A program made the position numbers and the translations under genes. Of a stretch of DNA of 64,000 bases, positions 48,567 to 61,816 are shown piece after piece. Source of the stretch: an uncultured Chromatiaceae bacterium (lineage in GTDB: Bacteria; Pseudomonadota; Gammaproteobacteria; Tenderiales; Tenderiaceae); contig CALZIO010000008.1 in NCBI GenBank assembly GCA_945787785.1, positions 1-64,000 on the forward strand. The letters are read 5' to 3'. The notes under the pieces are model-generated. The model saw only the letters and a program-made list of their open reading frames with translations. It was not told where the DNA came from and did not search any database. The stretch's first letter is position 1. Each line of letters opens with the position of its first letter.

Positions 48567-49430
48567 CTACTGAGGTCGATTCTCCTGGTATGACCAGGGG
48601 TTGTCTTGGTTAGGGTCGAAGTATAAGTCCCACTCCTGGTTGGCGTGGTCATAGCCGCCATCAAAGTATTCGTAGGTGCCATCTGAGCCACCACGGTCAG
48701 TTCCATCTGTGTAGGTATAACGACCGCCGGTGACAGTCGAGTCTTGCGTGTCGGTGGCCATATCAAAACTGCCGAGGCCATCAACACCAAGGCTGGGAAT
48801 ATTCATGGTGTTGGTGATTTCACCTGCAGTACTCATGTCGTCATAGGTGCTGTTACGCATGTCCAATGAGAAATCTGAATTAAAATCTGTTGCAGTGATA
48901 GCTTGAGTGATGCGCGCCTTTTTGTCATAACTATCCTTAAGGTACTCCATTTCGATTTCACTATCTCTGATCAGTTGGCGTACTAAGACTCTTCTCGGGT
49001 TGGCTTCAGCGTTGGCGGTATCAATGCTAGGGTCTGTGTCGAGTGGGTCGAGACCATTACCGCCGCTAGCGTCACCATCACCGCCGACCGCAGACCCAGG
49101 CCCGCCTGGAAAGCTGCCAAAACCGGCTTGAATAAATGTTTCTTGAATGAAACCATCTGCCTCGTCCCCTACAATCATGTGATAGTAAAGATCGCCTGTA
49201 TCAGGGTCTGTAACAAGCTCTGGAAGCTGATTAATACCTTCCATCAGGTAAGGGGTTTGTCCTTCTATTCTATTGTTATTTTCGCCACGAGAACTAAAAG
49301 TTCTCATTTCTGCGTTTGGACCCACCGGCTGAAAGTTCAGACTGAATTCTGCCATAGCTATGGTTGAAGCAACGCATGAAGCCATGCAGCAAACTAGAGT
49401 AAATGATGATCTTGTAATTTTTGTTATCAT
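48567..49430 (-). CDS. Secreted acidic protein of unknown function
   Basis: Signal peptide ending ASTIAMAEF; Gly/Asp-rich, no recognised domain. Confidence 0.55.
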   Translation of the reverse strand: MITKITRSSFTLVCCMASCVASTIAMAEFSLNFQPVGPNAEMRTFSSRGENNNRIEGQTPYLMEGINQLPELVTDPDTGDLYYHMIVGDEADGFIQETFIQAGFGSFPGGPGSAVGGDGDASGGNGLDPLDTDPSIDTANAEANPRRVLVRQLIRDSEIEMEYLKDSYDKKARITQAITATDFNSDFSLDMRNSTYDDMSTAGEITNTMNIPSLGVDGLGSFDMATDTQDSTVTGGRYTYTDGTDRGGSDGTYEYFDGGYDHANQEWDLYFDPNQDNPWSYQENRPQ

Positions 49431-50310
49431 ATTTTTTGTACTTAACGTCTTCTAGTATTAAGTCGTGTGAATAGTGTGATTTTGTATTAATAATCCCCTT
49501 ATTTAAATCTAGACTTCATCCACCGAAAGTCAACTTAATAAATATATATATAACAATAATTTACATATATTGGTTTTGATATTGTATCAAGCGCTTTGGA
49601 AACTGCGCCCCTTTAATTGCAAAGTGTTTTGTTAATTATTAGTTAGTGTTAAGGGGGGTGTCACAAGTGCTTCACTATGTAAGACGCTCACCTTTAAGTG
49701 ATGGTTCCCTTTCTTATTTATTTATTAGTTTTGATAAGCCTTTTCCCTAGAATAACAGTTAATATTTAGACGAGGCAATGGCATTCATTAATATATTCAA
49801 TATGCCTTCCAATCGCTTGATTTCAAGTTAAAATATTGTGTGGTAGGTAGTCTAGGTAAGCTCATCGCTGGCGGGTTTGCGTGATTATTGTGCTACTACT
49901 GGTTAAACGAATGTTAAATATAACTTGGCAAGTGCGGGGGATTATTGGCAAAGCTGGAAGGGGAGCCCAGGTTGATTGTCATCAACAATTACCTGTTACA
50001 GAAGTTTGGTTCATCCTAAAAATGTGATTAGCGATTACCAAGCTTTTCTCGCCACAATTGCCCAACTACTGGCAGGCAGGTAAATGCCATCTGCAGTTTG
50101 GTGTTGCGCCTCAACTCGCCGATTTCGTTCTGAGTGGGAAGAATAGGCGAAGCCAGGCGTGACTAACGATCGACGTTTTGTAGTATCTAACTGCAATAAC
50201 TGTAGTAACGAGCTGCATCTATTACAAAATAAGCTGCATAAAGGGTGGGTAATTGGGGTATGGTCAATTTTTTCCGGTTGCTACAGCCATTGAAATCTTG
50301 GGTGATAAAT

Positions 50311-50523
50311 GGACACTCTGATTAATTCTTCATTTACCCAAAGAACGGGCACAAGCCGGGCGAAGCAAAGCGTACGAGCCCAAGGATGGGCGAGGTAGAC
50401 CCTGTCAGGAACATAAGGTCGAGCCCTGGAATTCAGTGGTTCTAATTCAATGTCTTAGTGGATTCCGGCCCTTGTGCCCTTTGGGTATGCGCCGGAATGA
50501 CGAACGAATTAATCAGAGTGTCC
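50311..50523. repeat. MITE-like dispersed repeat, copy B (213 bp)
   Basis: Perfect 18-bp terminal inverted repeats GGACACTCTGATTAATTC / GAATTAATCAGAGTGTCC; internal homology to copy A. Confidence 0.9.
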
Positions 50524-50629
50524 TTAATCGTTTATTGTACTAATGCCTGGGCTAATCTAAATTTACAGTCTTACATGTAGGAAACCAGCTAAGTGACTAG
50601 CACCGCTGCGCTGACAAAAGGATTTAGAG

Positions 50630-52534
50630 ATGAAAAGACAAACAAAAATTTCACTATCGCTTATAACATTCTCGCTATTGAGTTGTACCTATGTATCGCA
50701 GGGCGTGGTCACCAGTGGTGATCGTTATGCCGAAGTGATGAAAGAGGATTACTTTGGTGACTCATTCGAAAAGATAGTTTATCTCGATCAAAACTGGGAT
50801 CGCTGGGACAGCCTCTGGTTTTATACGACGACCCAGGGGTCTGATTTTATGCCCTACGATCTGTTCCTGCATCTTGAACAGGCCGATAGCGATGTCTTGT
50901 TTCGTGATGCAGACAATATGAGCAAATATCGTTATCTGATCCAACGCGAGAGTTGGGATAATCCCGATGGCCTGCCTGTTGGTTTTGTAAAGGATAGCTA
51001 TCAAGGTAAAGACTATATGGGATTCACCTGCGCTGCTTGTCACACGGGGCAGGTAAATTATCAGGGTGTGGGGATTCGTATCGATGGTGGCCCGGCACTG
51101 GCAGATATGGATGGCATGTTACGGGCGTTGGAATCGGCACTGCAAGCTACGCGGGATGATGAAATGAAGTTGGCGCGTCTGGCTCAGAACATGTCGCAGG
51201 ATTTGTCCTCGGTCCAGGTAGAAGTAAAGGCATCGTTGGATTGGTTGCGTGAATACAATCAAATCAATCTGTCAGTCAATAACGGCCAGCTGGTTGATTA
51301 CGGCTATGGCCGGCTTGATGCCTTTGGCCGTATCTATAATCGTGTGCTGGGCCATATGACACCGGGAGATAGTTCCAACTCAAATCCGCCTAACGCACCC
51401 GTCAGTTATCCATTTTTATGGGATACCCCGCAGCATGATTTTGTTCAGTGGAACGGTGTAGCTAATAATAATGAAGGCCCCCCGGCTGGTTTTCTTGGGC
51501 CACTAGGTAGAAATACAGGTGAGGTGTTGGGTGTGTTTGCCAGCTTCAGCCTGGAAGAACAAGATACTCATCTTGGTTATAAAGCTTCAGTCGATAAACG
51601 TAATCTGGGCAGATTAGAACGGCACTTGGCTGGTTTGCAGTCACCACTCTGGCCAGAAGATATTTTGCCCGCCATTGATAAACAATTGGCGGAGCAGGGT
51701 GAAGAAGTGTTCGAGGCCTACAAGTGTCAGCTATGTCACAGTGATGATGAAAGCTTTGTTCGTGATGATAAAAAGCGCCTGGTGGTGGCGCAATTCAGCA
51801 GTTTGTCGCTGATCGGCACCGACCCGCAAATGGCTGACAATGCCCTGAATTATCAGGGCGACAGCGGTATGTTAAAAGGCCGCGCGATTACTATCGGTGG
51901 CAATGATAAATTTAGTGATACGACCCATGTGGTGTTTGCACTGCAAAACGCAGCACAAGGGGTGATAGTGGCGCGTGATCCTGATAAATCCTGGTTACGT
52001 GCACGGGCCGAGTGGCTCTACGATATTGTCGTCGCCTTCTTCCATAATCCGGTGGTAGAGGAAACTCAGTTTCATCTGGATTTTGAAATCAATAATAATT
52101 TCCCTAACAATTTGAATGCCTATAAGGCCAGACCCTTGAATGGTATCTGGGCGACCGCGCCTTATTTGCATAATGGGTCGGTGCCGAATCTTTATGATCT
52201 GTTTCTGCCCAGTTGTAGCGACGATGAAATTACTGCAGGTAAAGAGTGCCGCCCCAATCGTTTTACGCTTGGCAGTCGCGAGTTTGATCCTATCAAGGTT
52301 GGTTTGGTGAGTAAGGACAAGGTGGAGTTTCCAGGGCTATTTGAGTTTGATACTTCGCTGCCTGCTAACGGTAATGCCGGGCATGAATATGCCGCAGGTG
52401 TCACAGCGGTGATCAAAGTAGATGCCTCAGGAAAAGCAATCAGAAAAGCAGATGGTTCGTTTGATCTGGAGTTGTTGCCGGCGATCAATGAACAGCAGCG
52501 TTTGGCTTTGGTCGAGTATTTAAAAACGCTTTAA
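50630..52534 (+). CDS. Dihaem c-type cytochrome (RoxA/dihaem cytochrome peroxidase-like), lipoprotein
   Basis: Two haem motifs CAACH and CQLCH; FTCAACHTGQVNYQGVGIRIDGGPA; NGIWATAPYLHNGSVPNLYDL; lipobox LLSC. Confidence 0.82.
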   Translation: MKRQTKISLSLITFSLLSCTYVSQGVVTSGDRYAEVMKEDYFGDSFEKIVYLDQNWDRWDSLWFYTTTQGSDFMPYDLFLHLEQADSDVLFRDADNMSKYRYLIQRESWDNPDGLPVGFVKDSYQGKDYMGFTCAACHTGQVNYQGVGIRIDGGPALADMDGMLRALESALQATRDDEMKLARLAQNMSQDLSSVQVEVKASLDWLREYNQINLSVNNGQLVDYGYGRLDAFGRIYNRVLGHMTPGDSSNSNPPNAPVSYPFLWDTPQHDFVQWNGVANNNEGPPAGFLGPLGRNTGEVLGVFASFSLEEQDTHLGYKASVDKRNLGRLERHLAGLQSPLWPEDILPAIDKQLAEQGEEVFEAYKCQLCHSDDESFVRDDKKRLVVAQFSSLSLIGTDPQMADNALNYQGDSGMLKGRAITIGGNDKFSDTTHVVFALQNAAQGVIVARDPDKSWLRARAEWLYDIVVAFFHNPVVEETQFHLDFEINNNFPNNLNAYKARPLNGIWATAPYLHNGSVPNLYDLFLPSCSDDEITAGKECRPNRFTLGSREFDPIKVGLVSKDKVEFPGLFEFDTSLPANGNAGHEYAAGVTAVIKVDASGKAIRKADGSFDLELLPAINEQQRLALVEYLKTL

Positions 52535-52552
52535 CACTTTCATCAACATAAC

Positions 52553-52580
52553 AAAGGCGGCACTGTCAGATGCCGCCTTT
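52553..52580. terminator. Bidirectional terminator between convergent dihaem cytochrome and P450 genes
   Basis: AAAGGCGGCA-ctgtcaga-TGCCGCCTTT perfect 10-bp stem. Confidence 0.85.
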
Positions 52581-52588
52581 GCTCCATT

Positions 52589-53884
52589 TTATTTTTCCCA
52601 CGAGAAGCGATACTGCTCCGGAAATGGCTTGCCAAGATATTTCATTGGGCCGACTGGCTTGATGCCAGGGCGGCGTAATACCTGGCGCACCATTTCAGGG
52701 ATCATCATCATGCCGACAATCTTGCCCATGCATTCGTGTGACCCGAAGCCAAAATGAAAACTTTTTCCATAGGATCGTTCGGGATTAAACCGGTCAGGGT
52801 CTTCAAAAGCGACAGGATCAAACATGGCCGAGGCAATCACGTTGAGTACAGTGCTACCTTTGGAAATGGTGGTGGCTGTTTCTGTGCCCCGCCCCAGAGT
52901 GTAATCAATGGCTGCCTTGCGAAAGATATATGGTGCAATTGGCCTGAAGCGCAGTGCCTCCCAGCAGATCTTGTCAAAGGCCTCGGTGTCATCTTGTTGA
53001 GCCAGCTCAATCGCTTTAGAAAACATGTCTGGGTGTTCTGTCAATTGGGTGAAGATGTGAGCAACTGCTTCTGAGGTGGTTTCAACCGCACCAACCAGCA
53101 AGCCACCGGCATTAATACCCTGGCGCAAAATATTGAACTTCGTTTCTTTTGGGTAGTGTTCCTGCAGCATGCGGCTGACCGTATCGTTTTTCGGTTTACC
53201 ACGAAAAATGTGCCACCATTTACGCAGCAATAGAAAGCCGACATAGATGCCGAGCATGCGGTTGGCTTGCTTGGTTTTGCTATGAACGCTTGCCGAATTG
53301 CCAGATTCATGAAAAGGCTGGTTTCTGAAAGCATCATACTGATTCCAGTATGACCACTCGATGAGTTTGTTCGGATTGATGCCGTCGAGTCCAAAAATAT
53401 TTTGTACCATCAAGGTTGGCACCAAGCGGCCATATTGGTTGACCAGCTCGATGCTGTCACCAGCGCGTTCAAGAATGTCGTTGCCGGTTTCTGCGACAAA
53501 GTTGCGAATGCGTGGCAAATCCTCACGCCTTAGCAATGACAGCATAATTTCTTTCTCGGTGTTATGCATGTGGGTGTCATCTTCAGTCATCAGATAGGCA
53601 CCCATTTTGGGTTTGTATAAATCAACCGTGAAGATAGTTGGTTGGTTTAAAATTTCAGTGACGTCTTCGAAGCGTGTTACCAGAGTGCATTCAGGTGTGA
53701 CCAAGGCCGGGCGTTTAGCGCGTAGTTCTTTGTAGAAAGGTAGCGGGCTGTCTTTCATCCACTGTCTTACCAGCGGCCATTGTTCTGCTTCCGGGGTTAG
53801 GTCGAATTGTTTAATAAAGCTTGTTGTTTCTTTTTCTTCTGATAGTGATTCTGCTGAATCCATATTTTCGGTTATAGCAGTCAT
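52589..53884 (-). CDS. Cytochrome P450
   Basis: FHFGFGSHECMGK haem-binding loop, WEALRFRP (ExxR), start MTAITENMDS with GGGGAGAACT upstream. Confidence 0.9.
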   Translation of the reverse strand: MTAITENMDSAESLSEEKETTSFIKQFDLTPEAEQWPLVRQWMKDSPLPFYKELRAKRPALVTPECTLVTRFEDVTEILNQPTIFTVDLYKPKMGAYLMTEDDTHMHNTEKEIMLSLLRREDLPRIRNFVAETGNDILERAGDSIELVNQYGRLVPTLMVQNIFGLDGINPNKLIEWSYWNQYDAFRNQPFHESGNSASVHSKTKQANRMLGIYVGFLLLRKWWHIFRGKPKNDTVSRMLQEHYPKETKFNILRQGINAGGLLVGAVETTSEAVAHIFTQLTEHPDMFSKAIELAQQDDTEAFDKICWEALRFRPIAPYIFRKAAIDYTLGRGTETATTISKGSTVLNVIASAMFDPVAFEDPDRFNPERSYGKSFHFGFGSHECMGKIVGMMMIPEMVRQVLRRPGIKPVGPMKYLGKPFPEQYRFSWEK

Positions 53885-53911
53885 AGTTCTCCCCTTGAGG
53901 TGGCATAGATC

Positions 53912-54045
53912 TAAGGAAGCTCGGAATAAGTAACAATTCGTCACTCCGGCGTATACCCAAAAGGGCACAAGGGCCGGAGTTTAGTGTTTTCAGAAAGTTA
54001 CTGGATTCTGGCATGCGCCAGAATGACGTGTTCAGAGGTTCCCTA
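53912..54045. repeat. MITE-like repeat, copy C, divergent/shortened (134 bp)
   Basis: TAAGGAAGCTCGGAA / TTCAGAGGTTCCCTA imperfect ends; CACTCCGGCGTATACCCAAAAGGGCACAAG is the reverse complement of the right arm of copies A/B. Confidence 0.7.
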
Positions 54046-54191
54046 ATTGAGCCAAGTAATAGCAGATTATAGGGGAGTGGGCAAAAACTTCATCATTATC
54101 AACAAATGAAGTTTTTCTAACGGGTTTATAAGCGCAATGCTTGTGTGGAGATCGGCTAAAGGCCTACGTTTTAAATGTGTTTAAGGAGGTG

Positions 54192-55088
54192 TTAATTAAT
54201 TCGATGGGTTTCTAAAGCTTGAAGTTGTGCCTGATTAATCCATTCCTTGCGTTTTGCCTCAAGGTACTCATCTTGCTCTAACTCATATAGCTGCTTTGAA
54301 TATTCTTGGGTCATTTCATACCAGCGAAGAGTGCGGGCCTTGTGACGCTCTTCAGGCAATAGCTGCGCTGTCTCCAGGTAAGCTTTCATAGCCAGGTAAT
54401 AACGCATGGCATTGCGTTCGATCACTGCTTGTGAGCCGCGAATAAATATGGGTTGGCCAGCTGCATCAATGCCTTCTATGCTGAAACCCAGTTTGTCTCG
54501 CCCTTTTGTCGCCAAGTATGCTGAACTGGCTAGATTGCTCATCCAGCTGTTGCTGTAGGCCACGTTAATGCGCAGCAGGGTTTGTCCATTAAAGGGAATG
54601 GCATCAATTTCTATTAGGTAATCTTTGGTGCCGATTGGGCCTTTATCCGCAGATAATACAACCTTGAATCCATCATCATTGCTATATTTGGTTTGGTGGT
54701 CATAACTTAACGTATAGGCATCGTCGGGTGTCTGATAAAACTTACGTCCGACATAGAGCGTTAATTGGTGGTCCTTGTCAGAGTGACTATATGTACAAGC
54801 CTTAACATTGAGATTAAGCGGCACAAACTTACACCAGTTTTCGATGTTGGTTAATGCTTGTGCAACAACGTTAAGTGGTTGATCAAGTACGCTGTATATT
54901 TCCGCGCTGAGCCGGCGCTTGTTTTCCTGTGAACGGATCGCAATGGGGGTGGCAAATGTTGTTGCTGATTCGGCGCTTAGCTGATGGTATGCCTTGATGA
55001 GAGCTGAAGATTCTGCCGGGGCTGACCAGCTTAGGTTTGACCAAACAATAAAAAATACAAACAGAATCAACGGAGATTTTCTTGGCAT
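54192..55088 (-). CDS. Secreted protein of unknown function, possible START/SRPBCC-like fold
   Basis: Signal peptide; IYSVLDQPLNVVAQALTNIENWCKFVPLNLNVKAC; fold suggestion is weak. Confidence 0.5.
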   Translation of the reverse strand: MPRKSPLILFVFFIVWSNLSWSAPAESSALIKAYHQLSAESATTFATPIAIRSQENKRRLSAEIYSVLDQPLNVVAQALTNIENWCKFVPLNLNVKACTYSHSDKDHQLTLYVGRKFYQTPDDAYTLSYDHQTKYSNDDGFKVVLSADKGPIGTKDYLIEIDAIPFNGQTLLRINVAYSNSWMSNLASSAYLATKGRDKLGFSIEGIDAAGQPIFIRGSQAVIERNAMRYYLAMKAYLETAQLLPEERHKARTLRWYEMTQEYSKQLYELEQDEYLEAKRKEWINQAQLQALETHRIN

Positions 55089-55255
55089 AAGCTACCCGGA
55101 TTTCTAACAACAAAATTAACCTGGCGATCATTTACGGATCAGCCTTACAAATTTGGCATCAGTTCATTAGCCAAGTTCAAAAATTGTTGTGTTTTTTAGC
55201 CAAGCCGTTGTGCCCCGGGAATATTTTCCTGGGGCAGATGGGCTGAAGCGATAGA

Positions 55256-58984
<3,729 letters not shown>

Positions 58985-59047
58985 TGTGACTACCGCACTC
59001 TATATAGGGGGCGGCTATTTTAGCAGAAATGATTGTTTTGGCGTGGA

Positions 59048-60454
59048 TCAGGCTTTGACGCTGCCTGGCATTAACGTTTGACCATGCTTATAATCACCCA
59101 ATGACAATCTGGTTAGTGCGGTGGGATCCTGTAAAAACTTGTGCCCCAGTATGTAGGCTGCCGCTGACCAGGTCTGGTTGAAATTGGCACGGCGGCCAAT
59201 CAGGCGGCCATCCTTGCCATCGTAATATTCCGGCCATTGGTCTTTAGGTAGGCGTTGATCCATCTGCGTAAACGCTTTTTGAGCCAGATCCTCGCGTCCC
59301 ATCTTGAGTGCCGCAGCCATGAATGCCCACAGTAGGGTCGGCCAGCTGCCGCCGTTATGATAGGACCAGGGAATGTTCTTCGGGTCAGAGCCAGTCAGCA
59401 GTTGCCATTCGCGTCCCTGCATGGCGGGAAACAGAACTTTGACTGGCATTACTCCCATCAGATCTTTCCAGCGTTGATCGAATAGATCCAGAATTTTGTG
59501 TGATTGCTCGTCTGTGGTCAGGCCAAACAGGATTGCCAGCAAGTTACCAAACGAGAAAAAGCGAAAATCCATGCGCCCCGGTCCCAGGTTGCCGACCAGA
59601 TAACCGGCACTCTCGGGCAGCCAATCCACTACCCAGTCGGGAATGGTTTCGGGGTGGATATTGAGCGTGTTGGCACTGTCGTGGCCGAACAGTTCAGTCT
59701 TGTAGCGGTGGATCTCATTGAGACGTTGTGGGTCAAGCCAGTAGAATTCGCGCACATAATCAGTCAAGACTTCAAGCCGCTTGGAGGTCAGCTCCAGGAT
59801 GGGATGGTTTTGCGGGTCATCATTTGTCAGTAATTCAACGGCGGTATTCAGCGCGGCATAAAACAGCGATTGTATCTCTAGCGGGTGGCCATAAATGCTC
59901 ATGCGGCGGTCGATCATGGAGCAGCCATCGGGTACCAGCAGAGTGGGGAAGACTTCAAATCGATCACGCAAGCAGATTCCCATAATCAGACGAATGCCGC
60001 GTTGGATCTCTTCGCGCTGGGCAAATTCACGGTCACCGGTGGCATGCACGTAAGCCTGAATCAGAAGAATCCACCACATCATGGAGTCAACTGGGGCCAC
60101 CCGGCCGATGGCGCGATCGCCAAAATCGGCATGCAGCTCTTCGCTACCGTCTTCATGAGTAATGATCTTGAAACTGGCCGGCATCACCCGCGGCAGCATC
60201 TGGTGACCTTCGATTTCCTCCTGGGTATCACGTGCCTTGAGCGAAATTTCGAGGAAATTACGCACGATTTCAGGCTGATCATCGAGCAGGTAGACAAAGG
60301 CGCTTGATACAAAGTCGCGCACAAAACAGTCGGCATAGTTGGCGGCCGGGGCGTTGGGGTCATGACTGGCGACTGTGCCTACGGGCTTGCCCTGGTAAAA
60401 GATGACTGAGTCCTGCAGGACTTTATAAGCACTTTTTAGAGAATCAGAATCCAA
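59048..60454 (-). CDS. GH100-type neutral/alkaline invertase
   Basis: NYADCFVRDFVSSAFVYLL, APVDSMMWWILLIQAY, IYGHPLEIQSLFYAAL, PWSYHNGGSWPTLLW. Confidence 0.87.
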   Translation of the reverse strand: MDSDSLKSAYKVLQDSVIFYQGKPVGTVASHDPNAPAANYADCFVRDFVSSAFVYLLDDQPEIVRNFLEISLKARDTQEEIEGHQMLPRVMPASFKIITHEDGSEELHADFGDRAIGRVAPVDSMMWWILLIQAYVHATGDREFAQREEIQRGIRLIMGICLRDRFEVFPTLLVPDGCSMIDRRMSIYGHPLEIQSLFYAALNTAVELLTNDDPQNHPILELTSKRLEVLTDYVREFYWLDPQRLNEIHRYKTELFGHDSANTLNIHPETIPDWVVDWLPESAGYLVGNLGPGRMDFRFFSFGNLLAILFGLTTDEQSHKILDLFDQRWKDLMGVMPVKVLFPAMQGREWQLLTGSDPKNIPWSYHNGGSWPTLLWAFMAAALKMGREDLAQKAFTQMDQRLPKDQWPEYYDGKDGRLIGRRANFNQTWSAAAYILGHKFLQDPTALTRLSLGDYKHGQTLMPGSVKA

Positions 60455-60499
60455 AGTGGGCTCTCCAGGCTAGGGTTATGACGCCGGTCTAGTGAGTTT

Positions 60500-60525
60500 A
60501 CTAGGGCCTGTTAACAGGCCCTAGT
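60500..60525. promoter_or_regulatory. 26-bp perfect palindrome in divergent intergenic region
   Basis: ACTAGGGCCTGTTAACAGGCCCTAGT; between invertase (-) and TetR (+). Confidence 0.7.
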
Positions 60526-60622
60526 TTGATGTTACATCTATTTGAACTTAAGAGAAAATTTGTCTAAATTCATTGATAGCTACAAAACTAGAGAACTCTT
60601 TATTTTTAAGTGAGGCATCAGA

Positions 60623-61285
60623 ATGACTAAAAAACCGGGTCTGCGGGAACGAAAATTCGCCAGAACACGTCTGAAACTAGCTTATGCCCTGGTCAAACGC
60701 CTGGAGCAATCCACTCTTGAAGAGGTGGTGGTGCGTGATCTGTGTGACGATGTTGAGGTCTCCGAGGCGACCTTTTTTAATTATTTTCCGCACAAGAAGG
60801 ATCTGCTCGATTACTACATCCAGTTGTGGATGCTTGAGCTTGGATGGCGTTGTCAGCGTTCCGAGGTCAGTGGGCTGGCGGCCATTGCGGTGTCATTCGA
60901 TTTAATGGCGACTGCTTTCCAGAAGCAGCCGGGGGTCATGAGTGAAATCATTGCGCGTCAGGCTTTGATGCGGGAAAAGTCAGACCCTGTCGAGATTGGT
61001 CTTGCAGAGCGTTTGATCGCCTACCCCGACTATGATGGCATCGAAGAGATGCCCGTCGGTGGTATCGACAAAGTTTGGTTGCCGACACTGGAGCGTGCCC
61101 TGCGTACTGGAGAATTGCCCGTCAATTCCCATATGCCAACCATCATGGTCGGCTTGGCATCCCTGTTTTACGGGGTACCGCTGGTGTTGCGCCAAAGTAA
61201 TCTTGCTGCAATATCGAGCATGTACCATCAGCAGCTCGCTGTGTTTTGGGCCGGTATTCGTACCGCCTCGCAAGGATCGGGTTGA
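60623..61285 (+). CDS. TetR-family transcriptional regulator
   Basis: LVKRLEQSTLEEVVVRDLCDDVEVSEATFFNYFPHKKDLLDYY HTH. Confidence 0.88.
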   Translation: MTKKPGLRERKFARTRLKLAYALVKRLEQSTLEEVVVRDLCDDVEVSEATFFNYFPHKKDLLDYYIQLWMLELGWRCQRSEVSGLAAIAVSFDLMATAFQKQPGVMSEIIARQALMREKSDPVEIGLAERLIAYPDYDGIEEMPVGGIDKVWLPTLERALRTGELPVNSHMPTIMVGLASLFYGVPLVLRQSNLAAISSMYHQQLAVFWAGIRTASQGSG

Positions 61286-61707
61286 TGAAAAAAAAGAACG
61301 TACTATTTTTATGCACTGGCAACTCCTGCCGCAGCCAGATGGCCGAGGGTTGGGCCAAAGCACTCAAAGGTGACAACTACAACTTCTATTCCGCCGGTAT
61401 CGAAACCCATGGGCTCAATCCCAATGCGGTCAAGGTGATGGCTGAGGCTGGGGTGGATATTTCTGGCCACCGCTCGGACAACGTCAACGATTTGGATGTG
61501 GAGTTCGATGTGGTTTTCACCGTCTGCGGCCATGCTGATGAAAACTGCCCTGTTTTCGGGGGAGCGCCCAGGGTGATCCATGTGGGATTTGATGACCCGC
61601 CCAAACTGGCCAAGCAAGCGAAGACAGAAGAAGAGGCCTTGGGGCATTACCGCCGCGTACGCGATGAGATTCGTGTCTTTATAGAAAACATCGAAGAGTA
61701 TCTTTAA
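61285..61707 (+). CDS. arsC: Arsenate reductase / LMW-PTP family (ArsC)
   Basis: NVLFLCTGNSCRSQMAEGW P-loop; VFTVCGHADENCPVF; GFDDPPKLA; start overlaps TetR stop. Confidence 0.88.
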   Translation: MKKKNVLFLCTGNSCRSQMAEGWAKALKGDNYNFYSAGIETHGLNPNAVKVMAEAGVDISGHRSDNVNDLDVEFDVVFTVCGHADENCPVFGGAPRVIHVGFDDPPKLAKQAKTEEEALGHYRRVRDEIRVFIENIEEYL

Positions 61708-61816
61708 GTTAGGGCCGCTGTTGCTGGCCGGGTTGTTCGAAGCCAGACCATTTCTAACGGTATCAATTCCCCCTCAATTGGCAGTACCATAGCGGCCATC
61801 AAAAGATGGAGTAGTT

